A stretch of DNA of 34,431 nt from an uncultured Victivallis sp. (GCF_944391105.1 NZ_CALXSK010000046.1:1-34431), one strand, 5' to 3'. Positions 1 to 7,977 are shown, numbered from the stretch's first letter. Notes: generated from the letters alone by a model not told the origin. Translations and numbers: made by a program.

Positions 1-1070
1 CACTGCTTCGTTTCTTGCTGCAGTACAAATCAGGTGTATTGCAGCTTGGGTCTTTTAACTATTGACGACACGATCTACACCTACATCCGGACCTCCCGGT
101 TCCCCGGGACCCGTCTGCTGAGCAACATCCGGATCTCCGGCCTGCGGCTGCTGACTCCCGGCTGGGACAGCCCCAGCTGAACAACTGGACCAATGGGATC
201 GCCCTCTCCGGCGTGCGGGATTCCGTCGTCGAAAACTGTGAAGTCCGCCTGCCGGCTCACGACGGAATTTCGCTCAGGTGCACCGAAAACACCACCGTCC
301 GCAACTGCATGACGTTCGGAGCCCGGCACGGAATCACGATCGGAGGCAACTTCCGCGGTCGCGGTTCGTTCCACACCCAGGTGGCGAACTGCCGGGTCAG
401 CCGGGCGTGGGACACCGGCATCGTCGTCGGGATTCTGAGTTACGACGTGCTGGTGACCGGAAACCTCATCAAGGAGATCGGCAGCCATGCGATCGACATC
501 TTCAACTGCAGAAAAGTAACCGTAACCGGCAACCAGATTCATAACTGGGTCATGCCCGGAATGAACCCCTATCCCGGGACGTTCCGGCAGGCGGTCGGGA
601 TCTTCATTCACACGGACTGGGGAGTGACCCGCACCATTCCGACAGAAAACATCACCGTTTCCGGGAACACCGTCGTCTGCGACTACGAGTTCACACTGCC
701 GCTGGAGCAGCAGCGCGGAGAGAAAAAGGAAGCTGCCATTTATTACTCGCCGATCTGTCTTCAGATCACCGGGGATCTCGTCCGCAACGTGACCGTGACC
801 GGCAACACGCTGACCGGCGGCGCCAAGGGAATTCACATCACCGCATTGCCGCAGAAGGAGATGCAGAGCGCGAAACCGCAGGACGGAACGCCGCAGAATC
901 TCACCGTCGTCGGCAACACCGTGACCGGGCAGAAATTCACGGCGCTGGAGTGTTCGGGGAACGGAATTCCCATGCGGGGAATCGTCGCGAACAATCTCTT
1001 TGCCGACTATCCGACCGGCGGCTGGGACATCGGCGGGACCGGACTTGTCGAACACAATAATGTGAAATAA
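1..1070 (+). pseudogene. right-handed parallel beta-helix protein, 5'-truncated and frameshifted
   Basis: The reading frame is open from the window edge and carries repeated short beta-strand turns of the form 'VTGN-x-I' or 'VSGNTV' (for example VTGNLIKEIG, VTGNQIHNW, VSGNTVVCD, VTGNTLTGG, VVGNTVTGQ). These are typical of pectate-lyase/NosD-like parallel beta-helices that bind or cleave polysaccharide. From about 61 the frame reads IDDTIYTYIRTSRFPG..., but it ends at a TGA at 178-180. The matching continuation (NNWTNGIALSGVRDSVVENCEV) is in another frame, so there is a shift near 171-180. The only start downstream of the break is a GTG at 213, which would give 285 residues without an N-terminus. 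No signal peptide is visible because the 5' end is missing. A sequencing error near the contig end is as likely as a true mutation. The substrate is unknown. Confidence 0.7.
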
Positions 1071-1128
1071 CTCCGGTGTTTGCAACCGGGTTGTCCGCCG
1101 GGCGGACAAACTGACTCGATACGAGTTC

Positions 1129-1168
1129 GGGGGCAGGGCGACTTTCCGTCGCCTTCCGCCCCCGTTTC
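1129..1168 (+). terminator. hairpin terminator after the beta-helix gene
   Basis: GGGGGC (1129-1134) pairs with GCCCCC (1158-1163), and GGCGAC (1137-1142) pairs with GTCGCC (1148-1153) around a TTTCC loop, followed by GTTTCTTTCC. A second perfect inverted repeat, TTGTCCGCC-G-GGCGGACAA, lies just upstream at 1091-1109 but has no T-run. Together they probably end transcription of the beta-helix gene. The rest of the 344-base space up to 1414 holds no convincing gene. Confidence 0.55.
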
Positions 1169-1293
1169 TTTCCTTTGCGTTTCCCGGTCGGGAAACGGCT
1201 TCCCCCGGCGAGGGCGGCCCCCGATCTCCGGGCGGGATTTCTTGCGGCGTGACTTCATGAGCCGTCCCGGCGGCAAAAAAAAACGCCGGATAC

Positions 1294-1321
1294 TGGAAAA
1301 ATGAAGAATCTGTGCTATTTT
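1294..1321 (+). promoter_or_regulatory. possible promoter of fucO
   Basis: TGGAAA (1294-1299), a 16-base spacer and TATTTT (1316-1321) give a weak sigma-70-like pair about 95 bases before the fucO start. Downstream, GAGTTT (1360-1365) and AAACTC (1378-1383) form a 6-bp dyad that could be an operator or a leader hairpin. This is a pattern match only. Confidence 0.25.
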
Positions 1322-1414
1322 TATAAGGTCTGCCGAAGCCGTTTTCCGGTCGTCGACACGAGTTTTCCTATGTGTTGAAACTCATCTACAATAGAACAAA
1401 AGGAGTTCGGACAA

Positions 1415-2569
1415 ATGATCAATCGCATGATTCTGAATCAGACATCCTATTTCGGCGCGGGAGCGGTCTCCGCCATTGTCGACGAAATCAAAAAACGCGG
1501 CTTCGGCAAGGCGCTCGTCGTGACTGACAAGGATCTCATCAAATTCCACGTCGCCGACAAGGTGACTTCGCTGCTGGACAAGGCTGGTCTCGCCTATGAG
1601 ATCTTCAGCGATGTCAAGGCGAATCCCTCGGTCAACGTCGTGAAGCAGGGCGTGGCCGCGTTCAAGGCGGCGGGAGCGGATTACCTCATCGCCATCGGCG
1701 GCGGTTCGCCGACCGATACGTCGAAAGCGATCGGCATCATCATCAACAATCCGGAGTTTGCCGACGTCGTTTCGCTTGAGGGCTGTGCCGCGACCTCCAG
1801 ACCGTGCGTACCGATCATCGCGATTCCGACCACGGCGGGTACCGCGGCCGAGGTGACGATCAACTACGTCATCACTGACGAGGAGAAGAAACGCAAATTC
1901 GTCTGCGTCGATCCGCACGACATCCCGGTCATCGCGGTGATTGACCCCGAGATGATGTCCTCGATGCCGAAGGGACTGACCGCCGCGACCGGCATGGACG
2001 CGCTGACTCACGCGATCGAAGGATATATCACCAAAGCCGCCTGGGAGCTGACCGACATGATGCACCTCAAGGCGATCGAGATCATCTCCCGTTCGCTGCG
2101 CGGCGCCGTGAACAACACGCCGGAAGGGCGGGACGGCATGGCGCTCGGGCAGTACATCGCCGGCATGGGCTTCTCGAACGTCGGACTCGGAATCGTTCAC
2201 TCGATGGCGCACTCGCTCGGCGGATTCTACAACACGCCGCACGGCATCGCCAACGCGGTGCTGCTCCCTTACGTCATGGAGTACAACGCGCCCGCCACCG
2301 GTGAGAAGTATCGCGAAATCGCGCGGGCGATGGGCGTTGCGAATGTTGACGCCATGAGTACGGAAGAGGCCCGCAAGGCTGCGGTCGACGCGGTCCGCAA
2401 GCTCTCCGTCGACGTCGGCATTCCGCAGAAGATGCGCGAGCTGCCTTCGGTGAAGGAGGAGGATCTGCCTGCGCTGGCGGAGATGTCGTTCGCCGACGTC
2501 TGCACGGGCGGGAATCCGCGCGACACGAGTGTGGAGGATATTCTCGGAATCTACCGCAACGCGTTCTGA
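1415..2569 (+). CDS. fucO: lactaldehyde reductase, iron-dependent alcohol dehydrogenase
   Basis: This 384-residue protein follows E. coli FucO almost segment by segment (NRMILN..., DYLIAIGGGSP-x-DT, IPTTAGTAAEVTINYVITDEEK, KFVCVDPHDIP, GMGFSNVGLG-VH-MAH). FucO reduces L-lactaldehyde, made from fucose or rhamnose, to 1,2-propanediol with NADH in the cytoplasm during anaerobic growth. The Fe(II) ligands are present: Asp195, His199, His262 and His276, each one position before the E. coli numbers. The GGGS dinucleotide-binding motif is at 95-98. AGGAG at 1401-1405 supports the ATG. The gene stands alone between terminators, and no fucose or rhamnose isomerase, kinase or aldolase is nearby. It therefore probably serves aldolase products made elsewhere. 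Confidence 0.93.
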   Translation: MINRMILNQTSYFGAGAVSAIVDEIKKRGFGKALVVTDKDLIKFHVADKVTSLLDKAGLAYEIFSDVKANPSVNVVKQGVAAFKAAGADYLIAIGGGSPTDTSKAIGIIINNPEFADVVSLEGCAATSRPCVPIIAIPTTAGTAAEVTINYVITDEEKKRKFVCVDPHDIPVIAVIDPEMMSSMPKGLTAATGMDALTHAIEGYITKAAWELTDMMHLKAIEIISRSLRGAVNNTPEGRDGMALGQYIAGMGFSNVGLGIVHSMAHSLGGFYNTPHGIANAVLLPYVMEYNAPATGEKYREIARAMGVANVDAMSTEEARKAAVDAVRKLSVDVGIPQKMRELPSVKEEDLPALAEMSFADVCTGGNPRDTSVEDILGIYRNAF

Positions 2570-2595
2570 GCACGTTGCGCATTTGCGGTTTGAGG

Positions 2596-2630
2596 CGGTC
2601 GGGGCGTGTTCTGTTCCCGGCCGTTTTTTT
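2596..2630 (+). terminator. rho-independent terminator of fucO
   Basis: CGGTCGGG (2596-2603) pairs with CCCGGCCG (2616-2623, one G-U pair) and is followed directly by seven T (2624-2630). It lies 27 bases after the fucO stop. Confidence 0.85.
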
Positions 2631-2641
2631 GTGTCCCGGGC

Positions 2642-2670
2642 TTGAAAGCGTCGATGCGTCGTGATAGAGT
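2642..2670 (+). promoter_or_regulatory. promoter of the phosphatase gene
   Basis: TTGAAA (2642-2647), a 17-base spacer and TAGAGT (2665-2670) lie just after the fucO terminator and 41 bases before the ATG at 2712. Confidence 0.45.
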
Positions 2671-2711
2671 ATCCGGGAACGGAACGGAATGGGTTTTTCG
2701 AGGGAGGCGGA

Positions 2712-3656
2712 ATGGTTACATTTGCAAAAAGAGCGTGGTTCGTCGTCATTTCGGTGCTGGTCGCAGCGATCGTCCTCCGGGCGGGAGAGGGGGAGTTGCC
2801 GCGCAACTTCCATGAGGTCGATCCGGTGAACGGCATCTTCCGCAGTGCGCAGCCAGATCATGAGAAGTTTGCCGAGCTGGAGAAACGGGGATTTCGGACC
2901 GTTCTCAATCTGCGGAACTTTCACTCCGACCGCGGGCGGCTCAAGGGGCTGAAAATCAAGGAGTGTCCCGTTCCGTGCAATGCCGGCAGCATGACGGAGG
3001 AGCATGTGTACGAAGCGCTCCGGATCATCCGGGACGAACCGAAATCGCTGCTGATCCACTGCTGGCACGGTTCCGACCGCACGGGGACAGTCGTGGCGGC
3101 ATACCGCATTGTCTTCAACGGGCGCGACGTTGAAAGCGCGATCGCCGAGATGTGTGAGGAAAAGTTCGGCCATCACGCCACGATTTACGGAAATCTTCCG
3201 GATTTGCTGCGTTCGATCGACTGGGAGAAGATGCGGACGAGGCTCATGAACGAGGATCTGTTTGTCGCGCCGTTCGAATCGGGAGAGGCGTTGCGCATTG
3301 ATGTTTCGCGGGAACCGTTCCGGGTGACGGTGAACGGAAAGTCGGCCCAGGATGCCGATGCTGCGCTGGCGCTCATCCGCGAGGAGTGGGCGAAAAAGCC
3401 CCGCCGGATAGCACTGCTGGTTTTCGATTGGGATCCCGGCGACACGCTTTACGAACCGTTCGCCATGAAAATGAATCGCCTGCCGGAGCTTCGGGAGGCA
3501 ACGCGGATCGATGCCGTCCCCGTGAGGACGGAGAAAGATTCCATGCCGGAGTTCTGCCGCCGTTTCGGGCTGGAGGAAGGGATTGCGCGGAAAGTCCGGG
3601 TGATTCCGCACCGGATCACCTGGCCGCTTCCCGGGCGGATGGCGGACCGGGAGTGA
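2712..3656 (+). CDS. exported Cys-based (tyrosine/dual-specificity) phosphatase
   Basis: The protein has 314 residues from the ATG at 2712, which follows GGGAGGCGG. An upstream in-frame GTG at 2661 would put 17 residues before the signal peptide and lies inside the promoter, so it is not preferred. Residues 6-25 form a hydrophobic export signal or anchor. The phosphatase domain (about 35-185) contains 'GIFRSAQPD' and 'G(F)RTVLNLR', typical of bacterial DSP-like phosphatases, and the P-loop H116-C-W-H-G-S-D-R123-T-G. This satisfies CX5R, with Cys117 as nucleophile. The C-terminal ~125 residues are not recognised; they hold a stretch like 'RIALLVFDWDPGDTLYEPFAMKM'. The substrate (phosphoprotein, inositol phosphate or other) cannot be told. 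It likely acts outside the inner membrane. Confidence 0.82.
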   Translation: MVTFAKRAWFVVISVLVAAIVLRAGEGELPRNFHEVDPVNGIFRSAQPDHEKFAELEKRGFRTVLNLRNFHSDRGRLKGLKIKECPVPCNAGSMTEEHVYEALRIIRDEPKSLLIHCWHGSDRTGTVVAAYRIVFNGRDVESAIAEMCEEKFGHHATIYGNLPDLLRSIDWEKMRTRLMNEDLFVAPFESGEALRIDVSREPFRVTVNGKSAQDADAALALIREEWAKKPRRIALLVFDWDPGDTLYEPFAMKMNRLPELREATRIDAVPVRTEKDSMPEFCRRFGLEEGIARKVRVIPHRITWPLPGRMADRE

Positions 3657-3688
3657 GTCCGCTGTTCCGGGGAGCCCGGGCAATTGGG

Positions 3689-5017
3689 TTATTTCCCTCC
3701 GGACGCGAGCTGCGTTTTCCAGTGTTCGATGGTTTTCCGAAGTCCCTTCACCGCGTTGAAATATTCCGCAGCGGATTCGGAGAGCACATCGAACTCATTT
3801 TCCTCGGAGTGGAAGATGGCGGTATTCGCTTCGCAGAGCTTGTCGAGATCGGCCTGATTCGTCATCATGCGGATTTCCGCGTAAGGCACGAAGGGGCGGA
3901 TGGAGGTTGTTTTTTTCGCGGACGGATCCATGGCACGGAAGTGGTAAAGGCATTCGATCCGTTTGCGTTTTGAGCCGGGCACGAACGAATTGTTCCGGTT
4001 GAAAAAACGCCGCATCTGCCTGCGCAGATCCTGGTCGCGACTCCGGCCGATGTTGTAGATCGTGAGAGCGTCGGTTACCGGGTTGAACGTTCCGACGGCG
4101 GTTTTGTTCCGGCGGAGGAGAGAGTGAAAGGTTCTGCTGTTCACGAGGAGTCGATAGAGGCGCTGCCGGAACTCTCCGTAGCGGGAGAGATTGTTGCTTT
4201 TTGCCGCACCGGTTCCGCCCTTGTAGATGTTGTCCCAGAATTCCCGTTCGATCAGGTTGAGATCCTCTTCGATCAGCCGGATCAGGTCGCCGGCATTCTC
4301 GTTTCCGGCCGGTTCCGGGCGGGGCTGCTGCCGGAGATCGCGGATGATGATTCGCAGATCCCGCACGGCCATGAAAAATTCTCCGGCCGATGAGATCAGC
4401 AAATCATCGCTCATATATTTGTTGAATTTCCCATGGCCGGTTATTTCTTTCGGCAGGGGGCTGGGAATCTTCTCCGGGATGTAGAAGAGTTCCATGTTGA
4501 TGATGGAGAGATTGTCCAGGAGTGTTTCATAATTTTCGGCGTCGGCGGGGAGCGTTGAACTCATGATAACGGCATCAATGCACGCATCGTCGAGTTTGAT
4601 TTTTCCTTTGCGGGTGACGGGATCGCGTCTGCCTTCGATCCGGTCGTGCAGCTGCGGCAGGCGTTTCCAGACGTCGAGGATGGTTGTCGCGCGTTTTTCG
4701 ATGGGAAACTGTTCGAGATCCACCTCGAAATCATAGAGTTCTCCCTGTAATTTTCCACAGAGGGTGACGAATCCGACGATTTTCTGATGGAAGGATTGAT
4801 AAACCTTATTCTCTCTCTGGTAGGAGCTGGAACCTGTATCGATATCCCGGACATTTTTCCAGAAATCCATTTCAATCTCATTGAGTTGTTGTTCGACCTC
4901 GACCAGGGCCGGAGTGATTTTTTCCTGAAGCGCAGCCTTTTTATCCTGCGGCTGTTCGGCCGCTGTTGAAAATATGGTAAACAGACACCATGCCGCAATC
5001 CACAAACCTTTTTTCAT
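3689..5017 (-). CDS. exported protein of unknown function with two tandem copies of one domain
   Basis: The protein has 442 residues from the ATG at 5017, which is preceded by AGGAAAG on the minus strand. Residues 1-20 form a signal peptide (MKKGLWIAAWCLFTIFSTAA). I do not recognise the family. It contains an internal duplication: residues 37-56 (ALVEVEQQLNEIEMDFWKNV) match 244-264 (DLIRLIEEDLNLIEREFWDNI), and 209-228 (SSAGEFFMAVRDLRIIIRDL) match 414-433 (ESAAEYFNAVKGLRKTIEHW). Each copy is therefore about 200 residues and begins and ends with an amphipathic helix. The composition is mostly helical and charged, with no catalytic motif seen. It is probably periplasmic. It is convergent with the phosphatase gene, which ends 32 bases away. 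It could be a structural or binding protein. Confidence 0.75.
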   Translation of the reverse strand: MKKGLWIAAWCLFTIFSTAAEQPQDKKAALQEKITPALVEVEQQLNEIEMDFWKNVRDIDTGSSSYQRENKVYQSFHQKIVGFVTLCGKLQGELYDFEVDLEQFPIEKRATTILDVWKRLPQLHDRIEGRRDPVTRKGKIKLDDACIDAVIMSSTLPADAENYETLLDNLSIINMELFYIPEKIPSPLPKEITGHGKFNKYMSDDLLISSAGEFFMAVRDLRIIIRDLRQQPRPEPAGNENAGDLIRLIEEDLNLIEREFWDNIYKGGTGAAKSNNLSRYGEFRQRLYRLLVNSRTFHSLLRRNKTAVGTFNPVTDALTIYNIGRSRDQDLRRQMRRFFNRNNSFVPGSKRKRIECLYHFRAMDPSAKKTTSIRPFVPYAEIRMMTNQADLDKLCEANTAIFHSEENEFDVLSESAAEYFNAVKGLRKTIEHWKTQLASGGK

Positions 5018-5121
5018 GGCAGTTTTCTTTCCTGTTGAATCGTTGACTCCGATTTTGGAGCCGCCTGTCCCCGGCTGCGGATTTCCACCGCTCTTCCGAA
5101 ATGCTGAACGCATACACTGAT

Positions 5122-5150
5122 AAATTAGAGCCTTTACCGCGAATAGTCAA
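5122..5150 (-). promoter_or_regulatory. promoter of the duplicated-domain protein gene
   Basis: On the minus strand TTGACT (5150-5145), a 17-base spacer and TAATTT (5127-5122) lie about 105 bases upstream of the ATG at 5017. The match to the sigma-70 consensus is good. Confidence 0.6.
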
Positions 5151-5201
5151 CCGATACCTCAGATTTATTTCTTTTTTTTCCGGGGACCGGCGAGGATTGC
5201 A

Positions 5202-5591
5202 TTGAAAGGAACGTTGTGTGAGAGCGGGGAAGAAGGTATGCTTCAGAGTGGGGTAGCCGCCCCGTCAGATGGAGCGGCTGGCTCTGCGTCCTTGACTGAA
5301 TCTGACTCAACGGACCAGATGCCGGGAATCGCCGCCCCGTCAGGTCAGGCGGTTGGCTCCGGGTCCTTAGTTGAACCTGACTCAGCGTCCCCGAAGTCTC
5401 CTCCCGGTGAATCAGACCATCCGGGGGCCACTGCCGATTCCTTGACCGAGTCTGACTCGACGGAACCGGTAGCTGATAATAATATATATCCGATACTGGA
5501 TGAAATCAAGAGCCTGGTTGAAAAGAATCGACACATTGGTCGCTGCATTACGACCTTCCATGAAGTGCGAAAGGGGGCGGTGCTGTTGTGC
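5202..5591 (+). pseudogene. fragment with acidic Ser/Asp/Pro-rich repeats
   Basis: The frame begins near a TTG at 5202, or an ATG at 5238 after GAAGAAGG. It encodes three 25-residue low-complexity repeats, then a short helical piece (YPILDEIKSLVEKNRH). At the purine run 5592-5619 the plausible coding frame moves to another phase; the rest of this frame (to 5795) is basic and has no resemblance to a folded protein. I read it as a linker region of a larger polyvalent protein whose other parts are lost or shifted. There is no functional call. Confidence 0.45.
5256..5480 (+). repeat. three tandem 75-bp repeats (25 codons each)
   Basis: The units are 5256-5330, 5331-5405 and 5406-5480. 'GCCGCCCCGTCAG' begins units 1 and 2 exactly 75 bases apart, and 'TCCTTGA-x-x-GA-x-TCTGACTC' recurs at 5289, 5364 and 5439 with the same period (unit 2 diverged). 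At the protein level they read AAPSDGAAGSASLTESDST..., AAPSGQAVGSGSLVEPDSA... and GESDHPGATADSLTESDST.... Confidence 0.85.
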
Positions 5592-6342
5592 GAGGAGAGG
5601 AGAGGGGAGGGGAGGAGAGCGGGAGCGGCCGCGTCAACCTCGAAACGGCGGAAGACCAGCGGATCGCCGCCGAAGAGTACGTCGCCTCCATCGCGGAATC
5701 GGGAGCGCCGAAACCGAACTGGTGGAAGGAGTTTCTGCAATCCGTCCGCATGTGGATTGCCGACCGTTTCCCGCACGCGCGGCAAGTCCGCATGACCGAT
5801 CGCGAGATCGAAACTCTGCTCGCGCGATCCGCGCGCGCCGCCCGGAGAAACCGGCGCGGAGAGGGGAAAGTCATTGCGCCGGAATCGATGATCCGGTTCA
5901 GGGTAAACAAGAACGGCGAGACGATTTTCGGGATTGCCGGGAGGGATGGGGATTTCACCGCTCGGGAGATTATGGAGGATAAAACCATCTCCGAAAACAC
6001 CCCGATCCTGACTTCCGAAGGGTCGGAGGTGTGGGGAGAAATCACCCCGGAAATGGCCGAGGCCGGAAAGGAACTCGGACTCGAAGCGCTGCCGATCAAA
6101 CTCCTCAAGGGGAAACATTTCGGAAATCATGCCGGGTTCGGACTTGCTCATCTCTGGAATCAGCATGGCGCGGAACTCGAAGCGCGCGGTTACGACCTCT
6201 CTGACTTTCTTACCAGAATTTTCGGGAAGCCCAATCAGATTTACGCCTCCAAACAAGGCGACAATATCCGGCTTGAACCCGGGAAAACCTGCACGGTTAC
6301 GCTCGGGGAATCCCCAAACAAGGCGACAATATCCGGCTTGAA
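5588..6342 (+). pseudogene. polyvalent-protein tail joined to the 5' part of a PBECR-like nuclease
   Basis: After the purine run the coding frame reads ETAEDQRIAAEEYVASIAESG..., then NWWKEFLQSVRMWIADRF and TDREIETLLARSARAARR. This is the helical C-terminal tail I associate with polyvalent proteins of phages and integrative elements. It is followed by 'KHFGNHAGFGLAHLWNQHGAE' and 'FLTRIFGKPNQIYASKQGDNIRLE', which resembles the phage Barnase-EndoU-ColicinE5/D-RelE-like (PBECR) nuclease fold with its conserved histidines. The meaningful sequence stops at the first copy of a 30-bp repeat ending at 6278; beyond it the frame runs into unrelated residues to a stop at 6418. The nuclease assignment is by pattern and is not certain. 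Confidence 0.55.
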
Positions 6343-6343
6343 C
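6249..6343 (+). repeat. 30-bp perfect direct repeat that breaks the reading frame
   Basis: The copies are 6249-6278 and 6314-6343 (core CAAGGCGACAATATCCGG), 65 bases apart, which is not a multiple of three. The first copy is in phase with the upstream nuclease part and the second with the downstream part; both encode KQGDNIRLE. Removing one 65-base unit joins ...QIYASKQGDNIRLE to LVTKSMPRNLGVLELRKE... in a single frame. Confidence 0.9.
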
Positions 6344-7818
6344 TCGTCACGAAATCGATGCCGCGCAATCTCGGCGTTTTGGAATTGCGGAAAGAGAAAG
6401 GATTCTATTCCGTCGTAACGGCGTTTCCGATTGAAAAAGACTCACATCAATTTCGGGGTAATAAGATTTGGACGTATGAGGGATCAGCTCATACCAAGAG
6501 CAAGCAACGAACCCAGTCCCTTGAACCGCTCAGTGGCGATCAACGGTTGCAGCCACCGCTAGAAGATCGAGGAATCCAAACTAACAATAATATAACCTCT
6601 TCCGGAGAAAAGTCAAGCGGGAATACCGGGGCGGTCTATTCGGTTGATTCGGTCTGGACGGGAAGCGCCGCCAGCTACGATGCGCCGGTACAGCCGATTC
6701 ATATCCCGGACGTCGGGATCGATTTCTCCAACACCAGAGCCGCGCGCGAGTTCCTGCGCAGCCATTTTCAAGGAGTGGAACTTCAAATCAAATCCGACGG
6801 CAGACTCGTCCTCATCACCGGAAGCGGTATCAAAAGCGGCTTGAAAAAGCGCGGCGTCCACCGCGAAGCATTCCCCGCTCTCGACCGGATCATCACCGAA
6901 GCATATCCAGCCGGATACCGGATCGCGGACGCGGAACAGAAACACTCTCATCTGAACGGACAATACCTCTACGCTTCCCTTGTGGAAATCAACGGCGAGA
7001 TGTTTTCCGCCAGAATTCTGCTCGATGACGACAGGGCCGACCAGCGAGCGCATTTCAAAGATATCACGCTCCAGAAAATAGAGGGCGCTTCAACCCTCCC
7101 GGATGGAGATGCCGCACCGGAAGAGAAAGCGCCCCGTACCGGCGACGGCATTCCGTCCGCGGCTCTTGCAGCAGATGCCGTTGAAGTCGGTCCGCCGGAA
7201 ACCTCTCCGTCGCCAACAGTCAATATAAAACAACTGATCGAACTTGTCAACCCGGAACTCAACAGAAATCCGGAAAACTCCGATCTCCGCTTATCCATCT
7301 CGGAGTTCTCCGCCGACGAGGAGAGCGACATCATCGCGCTCCTGCGGCCGTTCATCGGAGTTTACATGTCGAAGTCCGACGCGGAGATCGTCGACTATCT
7401 CCGGCGGCACGGCGTCGAACTCTCCGAAGAAGAAGCCCACGCATTCCACAAACTCGCCACCGACGAAAACCGCGCGGAAGCCCGCAAGCGCAGCGCAAAG
7501 CAGCGCAACGACTGGCTCTATGAAAACGTCCCAGTCTGGCAGCAGACCGTCGACGCCGCCGGAAGCGAGAACTTCAAGATCGTTCCCTCCATGCGGTTCC
7601 GCGACGAAATACGCAGGAAGAAGAGTGTTTGCCGTGGTGTGGGAAAGAACAGATGGGGACTCATCGTCGGCCCCCACGTCAGCCAATGGTTCTCAGGGGA
7701 ACGACCCCTCCGCATTGACCTCAAAAGAAGAAGGGGGAAAAGCCGTCTCCCCAAGCTCCGTCAACCGGAGAGTCAAGCGGGGACGCTCCCTGCTCTCCGT
7801 CGGCGGAAACTAATGTAG
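6343..7818 (+). pseudogene. 3' part of PBECR-like nuclease, LPD3-like domain and polyvalent segment
   Basis: The frame continues the nuclease (LVTKSMPRNLGVLELRKEKG, FYSVVTAFPIEKDS) and, after a Ser/Asn/Gly-rich linker, enters an LPD3-like segment. This starts at IDFSNTRAAREFLRSHFQG, passes a central GIKSGLKKRGVHREAFPAL, and ends YLYASLVEINGEMFSARILL. This order matches the large polyvalent protein-associated domain 3 as I know it. A second linker leads to 'DLRLSISEFSADEESDIIALLRP', 'SKSDAEIVDYLRRHGVELS' and 'LATDENRAEARKRSAKQRNDW', again typical of polyvalent proteins. Near 7610 the sensible frame is lost and the tail to 7818 is a shifted reading. A start ATG at 6358 exists but has no ribosome site, so it is unlikely to be used. 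Confidence 0.55.
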
Positions 7819-7849
7819 CACCATCTTTGAAGAATGTCAAGCTGCTTCA

Positions 7850-7972
7850 GGGGGGATCTATCGCGGCGCCACGACGTTTACGGATAACTGGAACGCGATG
7901 GTCACGCTGTTCGAGGGAGAGGCGGACGCCTTGACGCCGGTTCACGAGCTCGGCCGGATCACTCCCCCCTGA
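7850..7972 (+). pseudogene. fragment of a zincin-like domain (degenerate HExxH)
   Basis: After a frame change at a run of six G the sequence reads GGIYRGATTFTDNWNAM, then VTLFEGEADALTPVHELGR and a stop. Polyvalent proteins often carry a zinc peptidase domain whose motif is 'VHELGH'. Here the second His is Arg and the protein ends four residues later, so it cannot be active. It appears to be the 5' edge of a deleted domain. Confidence 0.45.
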
Positions 7973-7977
7973 GGGAA

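Larger units (their letters stand above)
5202..7972 (+). mobile_element. decayed accessory island with polyvalent-protein remnants
   Basis: Between two intact minus-strand genes lies a 2.8-kb stretch whose coding signal jumps among all three plus frames. Its pieces resemble the giant 'polyvalent' proteins carried by phages, plasmids and conjugative elements: a tail segment, a PBECR-like nuclease, an LPD3-like domain, a DEN-rich segment and a zincin piece. Breaks occur near 5592-5619 (a 28-base pure purine run), at 6249-6343 (direct repeat), near 7610, at 7811 and near 7850 (a run of G). No integrase, transposase or att-like repeat is visible, so the limits are taken from the flanking genes. 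This is probably the residue of an integrated element. Confidence 0.6.

Noticed and set aside
1266..1289. CCGGCG...CGCCGG hairpin with an A-rich loop
   Set aside because: It is a six-bp stem without a T-run on either side and lies between genes; it is too weak to call a terminator.
5256..5480. CRISPR array
   Set aside because: The 75-bp periodic units are contiguous diverged coding repeats without unique spacers; no cas genes are present.
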